From Miniphocaeibacter massiliensis (GTDB lineage Bacteria > Bacillota > Clostridia > Tissierellales > Peptoniphilaceae), in assembly GCF_900232905.1 (NCBI RefSeq), contig NZ_OCTQ01000003.1, positions 186,001-250,000 on the forward strand: DNA of 64,000 nucleotides, written 5' to 3'. The notes below the pieces were generated by a model, which was given only the letters and a program-made list of their open reading frames with translations, did not search any database and had not been told where the DNA came from. Of the stretch, positions 54,476 through 63,500 are shown piece by piece (the stretch's first letter is position 1; every line of letters starts with the position of its first letter). The position numbers were made by a program, and so were the translations under genes.

Positions 54476-54946
54476 TTACTTTTTAGATTTGCCTTTAATA
54501 TCAATTACTTGTATTTTAAAAGTTTTAGTTCTATTCATTGCGGTAGGATTAAATTTAAAGTCATCATTTTTATGGTAATGATTAACCAGCAGTTCTAAAG
54601 CTCTGAATTTTTCATCATAATTTGTGACTTCTTCAATTATTCCTTTGCCTATAATAGAATCATAGGTCATTGAACAGTAACCTTTTTCATAGACGATTAA
54701 AAGCTCATGATTACAGTCTACCTCAAAAGAAACTTTAGCGCCATCATAAATATATTGATATTTAGTACCTTTAATTGCTCCATGGAAATAAAAATATAAA
54801 GTATTATTCTTTATTTCACAGCCATAATTAACAGGCAATATATAAGGAAAGTCGTCATTAGCAAAAGCCAATATTAATGCGTCTCCTTGCTCAGCTATAT
54901 TCAACATGTTTTTTAAACCTAGAACTTCTCTATCTGCTTTTCTCAT
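54476..54946 (-). CDS. NimA-like FMN-binding split-barrel protein (second of tandem pair)
   Basis: A 156-residue pyridoxamine-5'-phosphate-oxidase-fold protein: MRKADREVLGLKNMLNIAEQ, then DFPYILPVNYGCEIKNNTLY, YFHGAIKGTKYQYI, and SFEVDCNHELL. The pattern is of the COG3467/NimA-type flavoproteins (some reduce 5-nitroimidazoles). It is a near-copy of the upstream gene (similar blocks in order). Its biological substrate is unknown. RBS TTTAAAAAGGAG upstream. Confidence 0.88.
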   Translation of the reverse strand: MRKADREVLGLKNMLNIAEQGDALILAFANDDFPYILPVNYGCEIKNNTLYFYFHGAIKGTKYQYIYDGAKVSFEVDCNHELLIVYEKGYCSMTYDSIIGKGIIEEVTNYDEKFRALELLVNHYHKNDDFKFNPTAMNRTKTFKIQVIDIKGKSKK

Positions 54947-54969
54947 AAAATCTCCTTTTTATAATATAA

Positions 54970-55440
54970 TTATACTTGAGCTTTACCAATTATATCAAAA
55001 GTTTGTATTTGAAAAACTCTAGTTTTATTTAAAATAGCATCATTATAAGGTGCGTTACTTACTAAATATTGTGAAACAATTAAATCTAAAGCAGGTATAA
55101 TTTCATCTTTGGTTTTTAATTCTTTAATAGTACCTTTACCAATAATAGATTTATATTTCATAGATAGTGAACATTTATTTTTATCATTAACAACTAATTC
55201 ATGTTTACAATCTATCTCAAAAGAAATATTAGCTCCGTCATATAGATAATTATACTTATTGCCTTCCAGTGCACTATGGAAATATAAAAATAAAGTATTA
55301 TCTTTTAATTCACAACCGTAGTTAAGAGGGAGTATGTAAGGGAATTCATCACCATTAAAAGCTAATAATAGCACATCTCCTTCTTTAGCGATATTGGAAA
55401 AGTTATCTACTCCTACTATCTCTCTATCTTTTCTTCGCAT
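54970..55440 (-). CDS. NimA-like FMN-binding split-barrel protein (first of tandem pair)
   Basis: A 156-residue paralogue of the gene at 54476: MRRKDREIVGVDNFSNIAKE, EFPYILPLNYGCELKDNTLF, YFHSALEGNKYNYLYDG, and SFEIDCKHELV. Same FMN-binding split-barrel fold and length. The two genes are 23 bases apart and probably cotranscribed. GGAGG upstream of the ATG. Confidence 0.88.
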   Translation of the reverse strand: MRRKDREIVGVDNFSNIAKEGDVLLLAFNGDEFPYILPLNYGCELKDNTLFLYFHSALEGNKYNYLYDGANISFEIDCKHELVVNDKNKCSLSMKYKSIIGKGTIKELKTKDEIIPALDLIVSQYLVSNAPYNDAILNKTRVFQIQTFDIIGKAQV

Positions 55441-55547
55441 AATAAAACCTCCATGTAAATATTAATTGTACTATAAAAGAATTTTTTATAAAATGGTAAT
55501 AAAAAACAAACTAAATAATTTTTTTGAAAAAGATAGTAAATATACTA

Positions 55548-55576
55548 TTCACAAATTATTTAAGTTAGTATATAAT
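55548..55576 (+). promoter_or_regulatory. Promoter of the small gene at 55605
   Basis: TTCACA (55548-55553) and TATAAT (55571-55576) with a 17-base spacer, 28 bases before the ATG. Confidence 0.62.
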
Positions 55577-55604
55577 AATTCCTTGAATGGAAGAGGAGAT
55601 AGAA

Positions 55605-55895
55605 ATGGAAAAAAAATATAGTGTAAAAATATTATTGAAAAATTTAGTGGATTGTTTAGATATTATTGAAGAATCTGTAATAATTGTAAAATCTAAAAAT
55701 ATAGACGAAATAAAAGAACAAGTTGAATTATATGTTGAAAGATTAAATGCAAACAGCAGAGATTCAAAAATATTTGAACTTATTTCAATATTAGATTATT
55801 TTGAAATAAAAGAAAATATACAAATAGATGATTCTTTTGTAGATGTTTATAGTAGATATTTAAATAAGGAAGAATTAGAAATATATGGAATATAA
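55605..55895 (+). CDS. Small DUF4288-like protein
   Basis: A 96-residue acidic protein: YSVKILLKNLVDCLDIIEES, then VIIVKSKNIDEIKEQVELYV, ending VDVYSRYLNKEELEIYGI. The strand-helix pattern and VYSR ending weakly resemble DUF4288 (unknown function). Starts at 55605, AGAGGAG upstream; an ATG at 55587 lies in frame but overlaps that site. It has its own promoter and terminator. Confidence 0.65.
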   Translation: MEKKYSVKILLKNLVDCLDIIEESVIIVKSKNIDEIKEQVELYVERLNANSRDSKIFELISILDYFEIKENIQIDDSFVDVYSRYLNKEELEIYGI

Positions 55896-55922
55896 AAAAA
55901 GCTCGCATTTGCGAGCTTTTTA
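55895..55922. terminator. Bidirectional terminator
   Basis: AAAAGCTCGC/GCGAGCTTTT arms around ATTT, between the small gene and the convergent aldolase-like gene. Confidence 0.9.
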
Positions 55923-56948
55923 TAATTTATCTATAAGTTGATCAACGTATTCTTCTTTAGTATTCCAACCAGTAGCTATTCTTATTTCTTTATGGTTGCT
56001 ATCATATTGAGACATTATTTCAAAACTAAAATCTTTTGATAATTCATTTAGTTTTTTATCTTCAATTACAGCAAAAGTTAAATTAGTAGGCGAATTAACT
56101 GTTAATTTATATCCTTTTTCCACAAGAGCTTTTCTTATTTTTGTAGCTAAATAATTTGCGTTTTTAGCCAAGTTAAAATATAAATTATCTCTAAATAATT
56201 CAGAGAATTGCACGCCCATAAATCTTCCTTTAGCAAGTAGAGCGCCTCTTAATTTTAAATTGTATTGAAAATCAACTCTCAACTTAGGATTCACAACAAC
56301 AAGAGCTTCTCCGTACATAGCTCCTAGTTTTGTACCTCCTATATAGAACATATCACAATGACTAGCTATAAACTCTAAGTCCACATCATTATTTTCAGCA
56401 GACAGAGCATAACCAAGTCTAGCTCCGTCAATATATAAAAGTAAATTTAAATCTTGACATAAATTATATAAATCTTCTAATTCTCTTTTTGTATAGATAG
56501 TTCCAAATTCAGTTGAATTTGAAATATAAACCATTTTTGGTTGAACATCATGAATTCTAGCCATTCCTTGAACATGATGGGCTTCTATCATTGCTTTTAT
56601 ATCAGATGGAATAAGTTTGCCATCATGATTTGGTAAAGTTAGTATTTTATAACCACTATTTTCAACGGCTCCACATTCATGAGTGTTTATGTGGCCAGTA
56701 TCTGCAGAAATAACCGCTTGATAATGCATTAAAGCGGCAGATATAGCGGTGATATTTGTTTGAGTTCCACCTGAAATAAAATAAATATCCATATCTTGGT
56801 TATTACATAGGTCTTTAATTTGTTGCTTAGCAGCGTAAGAAAATTCGTCTAGACCATATACTCCGGTTTGCATATCATTAGTTTCTGATAATTTGCTTAA
56901 AACATTTGGATGAACACCATCTGCATAATCACAATTTAAATAAATCAT
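55920..56948 (-). CDS. Low-specificity L-threonine aldolase-like PLP enzyme
   Basis: A 342-residue fold-type I PLP protein: YADGVHPNVLSKLSETNDMQ, YFISGGTQTNITAISAALMH, YISNSTEFGTIYTKRELEDL, LYIDGARLGYAL, and the lysine in YIGGTKLGAMYGEALVV. This is the beta-eliminating lyase/threonine-aldolase group that splits threonine (and allo-threonine) into glycine and acetaldehyde. In this organism it could supply glycine to the reductase system; the substrate was not tested. The gene is 18 bases from murC. Confidence 0.88.
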   Translation of the reverse strand: MIYLNCDYADGVHPNVLSKLSETNDMQTGVYGLDEFSYAAKQQIKDLCNNQDMDIYFISGGTQTNITAISAALMHYQAVISADTGHINTHECGAVENSGYKILTLPNHDGKLIPSDIKAMIEAHHVQGMARIHDVQPKMVYISNSTEFGTIYTKRELEDLYNLCQDLNLLLYIDGARLGYALSAENNDVDLEFIASHCDMFYIGGTKLGAMYGEALVVVNPKLRVDFQYNLKLRGALLAKGRFMGVQFSELFRDNLYFNLAKNANYLATKIRKALVEKGYKLTVNSPTNLTFAVIEDKKLNELSKDFSFEIMSQYDSNHKEIRIATGWNTKEEYVDQLIDKL

Positions 56949-56966
56949 ACTTTACCTCTTTCTAGT

Positions 56967-58355
56967 TTATTCTACAATCATTCTTGCTAAAACATCTGGA
57001 TTTCCACAACCAGTAGTTAAAACTACATCTTGGCTTTTTACATCTTTTTGTATATATTCTTTAGCTTCTTCAAAAGTCTTTAAATATATGGCATTTACAC
57101 CATTTTTTCTAAGCTTTTCAACTAAATCTATTGAATGTATTGTAGGGTCAAAGTTTTCTCTTGCAGCATAAATTTCAGTTACTATTACTTCATCAGCATC
57201 ATAGAAAGAATTTGCAAAATCATCTAACAAATGTTTAGTTCTACTATAAGTATGAGGTTGGAAAACACAAATTAATTTTTCTTTTTTATGCTCACCTAAA
57301 GCGGATAAAGTAGCTTGTATTTCTACAGGGTGATGACCATAATCAGTCATAATAATAGCATCATTGTAGTTACCAACAACCTCCATTCTTCTATGAAGGT
57401 TTTGATATGAATTTATATTTTCGGTTATAGTTTTTAAATCTATTCCTGATTCAAATGCGGCAATAATTGCAGCAGCAGAATTATAGATGTTATATCTACC
57501 TATTATATTTAATTCAAAGTGGTTGATTCCAAAATTATTTCTATTACTAACAATATCAAATCTTGGATGTCCAATTTCATCAAAAGAGATATTTGTCACA
57601 TTGTAAACAGCTTTATCATTTTCTATACCAAAAGTTAAAGCATCTCCTTTGATATGGTCTAATAAAGGTAAGCAATTTTCGTCATCTATGTTTATTAGAG
57701 CTTTTGCATTTTCGTCTAAATTTTTCATATAACCAATAAAAGTGCTTACAATATGGTTAATATCTTTGTAAAAATCTAAATGATCTTCGTCAATGTTTAA
57801 AATTATTGCAAGTGAAGGATAATAATTTAAAATATTAGCTTTGAACTCGCAAGCTTCAGTTAAAAGGTAATCACTTACACCACAATGTACATTACCATCT
57901 ATTTCGTCTAATTTACCACCAAGTAATATAGAAGGATCAACTTCAGAACTAACTAGTATTTTAGCTATCATACTTGTTGTAGTTGATTTACCATGAGAAC
58001 CAGAAACACCTATAGAGTACTTGTAATTTCTCATTAATGCACCTAAGAATACACCTCTAGTAACACAAGGAGCACCAGTATTTTGAGCAGCGATAAGTTC
58101 TTCATTATCTGGTAAAATTGCATCTGTATATATAATTAAATCGGGATTATCTATATTTTCTTTTTTTTGTCCTACATAAATTTTTATTCCATAACTTCTC
58201 AGTTTATCTAATGTATCAGAATCATCTCTATCAGACCCAGAAACTTCAAAATTGTGGAATGCTAAAAGCTGTGCTATTCCACTCATACTTACTCCACCTA
58301 TTCCTATAAAGTGGATTTTTTTTATATTTTTATCATTCAAATTAAAATTAAACAT
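56967..58355 (-). CDS. murC: UDP-N-acetylmuramate-L-alanine ligase
   Basis: A 462-residue Mur ligase: IHFIGIGGVSMSGIAQLLAF (UDP-MurNAc-binding Rossmann part), ATP loop IGVSGSHGKSTTTSMIAKIL, later NLHRRMEVVG and IIMTDYGHHPVEIQATLSAL, typical of MurC. Full length for the family. Adds L-alanine to UDP-MurNAc in peptidoglycan synthesis. Its ATG lies 141 bases from the divergent glmU start. Confidence 0.96.
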   Translation of the reverse strand: MFNFNLNDKNIKKIHFIGIGGVSMSGIAQLLAFHNFEVSGSDRDDSDTLDKLRSYGIKIYVGQKKENIDNPDLIIYTDAILPDNEELIAAQNTGAPCVTRGVFLGALMRNYKYSIGVSGSHGKSTTTSMIAKILVSSEVDPSILLGGKLDEIDGNVHCGVSDYLLTEACEFKANILNYYPSLAIILNIDEDHLDFYKDINHIVSTFIGYMKNLDENAKALINIDDENCLPLLDHIKGDALTFGIENDKAVYNVTNISFDEIGHPRFDIVSNRNNFGINHFELNIIGRYNIYNSAAAIIAAFESGIDLKTITENINSYQNLHRRMEVVGNYNDAIIMTDYGHHPVEIQATLSALGEHKKEKLICVFQPHTYSRTKHLLDDFANSFYDADEVIVTEIYAARENFDPTIHSIDLVEKLRKNGVNAIYLKTFEEAKEYIQKDVKSQDVVLTTGCGNPDVLARMIVE

Positions 58356-58496
58356 ATATTCCTCCTGAACAAAGCTTATTATATCACGCGAATGAAATTA
58401 CACAAAGTAAATGGTTAACAATTTGCTAATTTGGTATTTATAAAGTAAGCGAATATAGTATAATATTAATGTAATTCATGACAATGGAGGTCTAAA

Positions 58497-59888
58497 ATGA
58501 ATATATGTATTATACTTGCAGCAGGTGAAGGAACTAGAATGAAGTCTAAGAATTCAAAAGTTTTACATAAACTTATGAATAAACCTATGATTAATTATGT
58601 ACTTGAGGCAAGTGATAGTGTAAATGTAAAAAAGAAAATAGTTATAGCTGGAAAGAATAAAAATGATTTAGAAAGCTTATTTAAAGATGAAGATATATTA
58701 ATAAAAGAACAAAAAATTGGAAAAGAATACCCTTATGGAACGGGCTATGCTGTTAGTTTAGCACTAGCTGAAATAGAGGATAATGATAAAGTTTTAATAT
58801 TAACAGGAGATACTCCTTTAATTAAAGGAGATACTTTAGAAAAATTCATGGATTATCATAATAAAAATGGAAATACAGCAACAGTTCTTACTGCTGAAAT
58901 AGATGACCCAACTGGATATGGTAGAATAATAAAAGATAATAATGGAAATTTAATTGAAATAGTAGAACATAAAGACTGTACAGAAGAACAATTGCTTATA
59001 AAAGAATTTAATTCTGGATTTATGGCGATAAACGGAGATGCATTAAAAAATAGCATAAGTAAATTAGATCAAAATAATAATCAAGGAGAAATGTATCTAA
59101 CAGACATATTTAGCATAATGAGAGAAGAAGGTAATAAAATATCTACTTTTCTAATAGATGATGTAGAAGAAGTTTACGGTATTAATTCAAAGTTACAATT
59201 ATCAATAGCTCAAGAGGTACTAAGAAAAAGAATTAATGAAGCTCATATGGCAAATGGTGTTGTAATGGAAAATCCAGCTAATATTTTTGTAGAAGATTCT
59301 GTAATTATAGGGAAAGATACAGAAATAAGATCAGGGGTTAGATTAACAGGCAAGACTGTAATAGGTGAAGATTGTTTGATTTATGGTGATACTATAATTG
59401 ATAATTCTATAATAGAAAACGAAGTAATAGTAAAATCTTCAGTTATAGAAAACAGTTTTGTAGGAGAAGGTACAGACATAGGACCTTTTGCACATCTAAG
59501 ACCGAATTCGAAATTAGACAAAAAAGTTCATATTGGAAATTTTGTTGAAGTGAAAAATGCAAATATAGGAGAAAATACAAAAGCTGGACATTTAGCGTAT
59601 ATAGGGGATGCTGACTTAGGTAAAAATATAAATATAGGTTGTGGAGTTATATTTGTAAATTACGATGGTAAATTCAAACATAGAAGTATAGTTAAAGATG
59701 GAGGATTTATAGGAAGTAATGCAAATATAGTAGCGCCTGTAACTATAGAAGAAGAAGGATTTATAGCAGCGGGAGCAACTATTACAAAAGATGTTGGGAA
59801 AGGAGAACTTTCCATAGAAAGAAGTGAACAAAGAAATATACCAGGTTGGGTAGAAAGAAAAAAAGAAAGAGATAGTAGGAAAAATTAA
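58497..59888 (+). CDS. glmU: Bifunctional UDP-GlcNAc pyrophosphorylase / glucosamine-1-phosphate N-acetyltransferase
   Basis: A 463-residue two-domain enzyme. N-terminal pyrophosphorylase with IILAAGEGTRMKSKNSKVLH and KIGKEYPYGTGYAVSLALA, then left-handed beta-helix acetyltransferase with hexapeptide repeats, GPFAHLRPNSKLDKKVHIGN and GCGVIFVNYDGKFKHRSIV. Makes UDP-GlcNAc from glucosamine-1-P. GGAGG upstream of the ATG. pth starts 2 bases after its stop. The common neighbour prs is missing from this order. Confidence 0.96.
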   Translation: MNICIILAAGEGTRMKSKNSKVLHKLMNKPMINYVLEASDSVNVKKKIVIAGKNKNDLESLFKDEDILIKEQKIGKEYPYGTGYAVSLALAEIEDNDKVLILTGDTPLIKGDTLEKFMDYHNKNGNTATVLTAEIDDPTGYGRIIKDNNGNLIEIVEHKDCTEEQLLIKEFNSGFMAINGDALKNSISKLDQNNNQGEMYLTDIFSIMREEGNKISTFLIDDVEEVYGINSKLQLSIAQEVLRKRINEAHMANGVVMENPANIFVEDSVIIGKDTEIRSGVRLTGKTVIGEDCLIYGDTIIDNSIIENEVIVKSSVIENSFVGEGTDIGPFAHLRPNSKLDKKVHIGNFVEVKNANIGENTKAGHLAYIGDADLGKNINIGCGVIFVNYDGKFKHRSIVKDGGFIGSNANIVAPVTIEEEGFIAAGATITKDVGKGELSIERSEQRNIPGWVERKKERDSRKN

Positions 59889-59889
59889 G

Positions 59890-60471
59890 TTGAAACTAGT
59901 AGTAGGATTAGGTAATCCAGGAAAAAAATATGAAGGAAATAGACATAATGTTGGATTTATGGCTATTGATAAAATAGCTTATGATAATAATATAACTATT
60001 AATAAATCCAAATTTAATTCTGTTTATGGAGAAGGAAGAATAGGAAATGAAAAAGTTATTCTAATGAAACCCTTAACATATATGAATAATTCAGGAATAG
60101 CTGTAATGGAGTGCAAAAAGTATTATGATATTCTTGTAGAAGATATAATAGTTATTTGTGATGATATAGATATTCCATTTGGAACTATAAGAATAAAGAA
60201 AAAGGGCTCAGCAGGAACACACAATGGATTAAAATCAATAATTTATCATTTACGAGATGATAACTTTCCGCGGTTTAAAATTTCGGTAGGTAAAAAAATT
60301 CCACAAATGGATTTAGCAGATTTTGTGCTAAGCAATTTTTCAAATAATGAAAAAGAAATATTACAAGAAGAGATAGAAGATGTATCAAAAGCTGTTGAAA
60401 TAAGTATAGAAAGTAGTATAGAAGAAGCCATGAACTTGTATAACGGAAGAAATCATAGCTTAACAAAATAA
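59890..60471 (+). CDS. pth: Peptidyl-tRNA hydrolase
   Basis: A 193-residue enzyme that releases peptides from peptidyl-tRNA. Begins MKLVVGLGNPGKKYEGNRHN, with conserved catalytic His/Asn sites and IVICDDIDIPFGTIRIKKKG and GTHNGLKSIIYHL. It starts with TTG directly after the glmU stop, so it is translationally coupled. Length normal. Confidence 0.95.
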   Translation: MKLVVGLGNPGKKYEGNRHNVGFMAIDKIAYDNNITINKSKFNSVYGEGRIGNEKVILMKPLTYMNNSGIAVMECKKYYDILVEDIIVICDDIDIPFGTIRIKKKGSAGTHNGLKSIIYHLRDDNFPRFKISVGKKIPQMDLADFVLSNFSNNEKEILQEEIEDVSKAVEISIESSIEEAMNLYNGRNHSLTK

Positions 60472-60481
60472 TAATACCCCT

Positions 60482-60507
60482 AGCTCAGAGAAATCTGAGC
60501 TTCTTTA
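60482..60507 (+). terminator. Hairpin between pth and mfd
   Basis: AGCTCAGA/TCTGAGCT arms with a GAAA loop. Only a short TCTTT follows, so termination is probably partial and mfd can still be read through from pth. Confidence 0.5.
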
Positions 60508-60534
60508 AGTTAATATTAAGAAAGGAGGAGTAAT

Positions 60535-63500
60535 ATGAACTATGTAACTGATCAGCTTAAGAATTTAAATTCATATAATGATTTATTAGAAGCAATAGAC
60601 AATAAAGTAAAATCCATTTACATGCATGGATTAGTGAAAGAGAGTATAGGACATTTCATTTATTCACTATTTGAACACAAAAGAAAGAACATAGTAGTTA
60701 TATTAGAGGATGAGTTATCTGTAAAAAATCTATATGAGAATATATCCTCCTTTGGTAAAGATATAGTAGAGATATATCCTAGTAGCGATATAAATTATTA
60801 CAATATTTCTAGTTTAGAAAATAAAGATGAAGACACCAGGTTAAAAGTTATAAATAGATTAATGAATAAAGAAAAATTTATAACTGTAACAACTCCACTA
60901 GCTTTACAAAGAAAGATATCCTCAGTTAAAAATTTCAATAAATTAAGTTTGAAAATAAACATTGAAGATTTAATAAATTTAGAAGAAATTACTGAGAGAT
61001 TAAGTTATTTACAATATGAGAGAGTAAATACTATAGAAAGTAAAGGACAATTTGCCATTAGAGGTGGAATACTAGATATATATCCAATACAAATGGATAA
61101 TCCAGTGAGAATTGAATTATTTGATGATGAGATAGATTCAATGAGGTTATTTGATATTTCAAGCCAACGTTCAATAGAAAACATAGATAATTTTATAATA
61201 CCACCATCAAAAGAGTTGATTCTAAATGATAAGCAGAGGAAAAAAATAATAGACGGACTTTGTAAAGATTTAGATAAGATAGAACATAGAACTATGTATG
61301 GGATAGATAAAGAAAAGTTATCTGAAAAATTTGTTGGTATTTTAGAACATATGGAGCAAGAACTTCACATATCAAATATGGACTTAATTACTCCTTATCT
61401 AAGGGATACAGATTATGGAAACTTGTTTGATTATATACCAGAAGATTCTTTAATATATGTTGAGGACTTAGCAAGAGTATATGACAGAAGTAGCGAGATG
61501 CAAAATCTCAAACTAGAAGAATTAACATATAAAATGGAAAAAGGTGAAGCTTTTGAAAGTCATGAAAATATTTTATTGCCTTTTTCTGATATTTTAATAG
61601 ACATAAAAAAATTTATAGCTATAAACTCTACAGCATTAGTAAAGAAAACTAGGCTTTTAAATCCAGAAATAGATATAAAGATTGAATCTATGGAAGCTCC
61701 TAATTTTAATAGGAATATTACAGCATTAATAGAAACTATAGAACAAAACTTATATAATGGATATAAAATAGTTATATTCGCAGATTCAGAAGAAAAGGGT
61801 AACTCTTTAAAATTATTATTTGAGGCAGAAGGAATTACTCCTATAATAAGGGATAATTTTGAAGGGGAAATAAAGACAGGACAAGTTGTAATAGTAAGTA
61901 AATCACTTCTAAGGGGATTTGAATATCATAAATTAAAATATTTATTCCTAACTCATAAAGAAATTTATGGAAAAGAAAGAATAAAAAGTAAAAAGAGGAA
62001 AGCTAGGAAAAAAACCTCCCAAGATATTATAAACTATTCAGATTTAGTAGTAGATGATTTTGTTGTTCATGAAAATCATGGAGTTGGACAATATAAAGGT
62101 ATAGAACAAATTGAAGTACAAGGTATAAAAAAAGATTATATAGTTATTCAATATAGAGGACAAGATAAGTTATTTATACCAACAGATCAAATGAATTTAG
62201 TTCAAAAATATATTGGTGGAGAAGTTGCAAAGCCTAAAATAAATAAATTAAGTGGAACAGAGTGGCAAAAAACTAAGTATAGAGCAAAAAAAGCTATAGA
62301 AGAAATAGCCGAAGATCTTGTAGAACTTTACGCAAAAAGGTTAGAAGTTAAAGGATATAAATTTTCAAAAGATACAGAATGGCAAAAAGAATTTGAAGAC
62401 TCTTTTATATATGAAGAAACTCCTAGTCAACTAAGGAGCATAGATGAGATAAAACAAGATATGGAGTCTGAAAAACCAATGGATAGACTACTTTGTGGAG
62501 ATGTTGGATATGGAAAAACAGAAGTAGCAATTAGAGCGGCATTTAAGGCAATTATGGATGGAAAACAAGTAGCTTTTTTAGTTCCAACAACAATTTTAGC
62601 TCAGCAACATTACAATACAATAGTAGAAAGATTTAAAGAATATCCTATAAAAGTAGAGATGCTATCTAGATTTAGAACTGCAAAAGAGCAAAATAAAATT
62701 TTAAAAGATACATCTAAAGGATTAATAGACATTGTTGTAGGAACCCATAAAATACTTTCCAATAAATTAGAATTTAAAGATTTAGGACTTTTAATAGTAG
62801 ATGAAGAACAGAGGTTTGGAGTTAAACACAAAGAGACACTTAAAAAGCTAAGTGAAAATATAGATGTACTAACTTTATCAGCAACACCTATACCTAGAAC
62901 ACTTCAAATGGGACTTGTAGGAATAAGAGACATGTCACTATTAGAGGATCCTCCAGAAGAAAGATTTCCAATTAATACTTATGTAATAGAATATAATGAA
63001 CAAATAATAAGAGATGCCATAGAAAAGGAAATATCTAGAGGTGGACAAATATACTTTGTATACAATAGAATCGAGGATATAGATGATAGAAGAGAGGAAT
63101 TATTAAACTTAGTTCCAGATGCTAAAATTGCAATTGCCCATGGTAGAATGACGGAAAAAGAGTTAGAAAGTGTAATGTTAGATTTTACAGATGGAGAATA
63201 TGACATACTATTGTGTACTACAATAATTGAAACAGGACTTGATATTGCCAATGTAAATACTATGATAGTATATGGTGCAGATAGAATGGGACTTTCACAA
63301 TTGTATCAATTGAAAGGAAGAATAGGCAGAGGAGATAGAACATCTTTTGCATATTTTACTTATCAAGAAAATAAATCACTATCAGAAATATCAGAAAAAA
63401 GATTAATGGCAATAAAGGATTTTACAGAATTTGGTTCAGGTTTTAAAATAGCAATGAGAGACTTAGAACTAAGAGGTGCAGGAAATATACTTGGTGAAAG

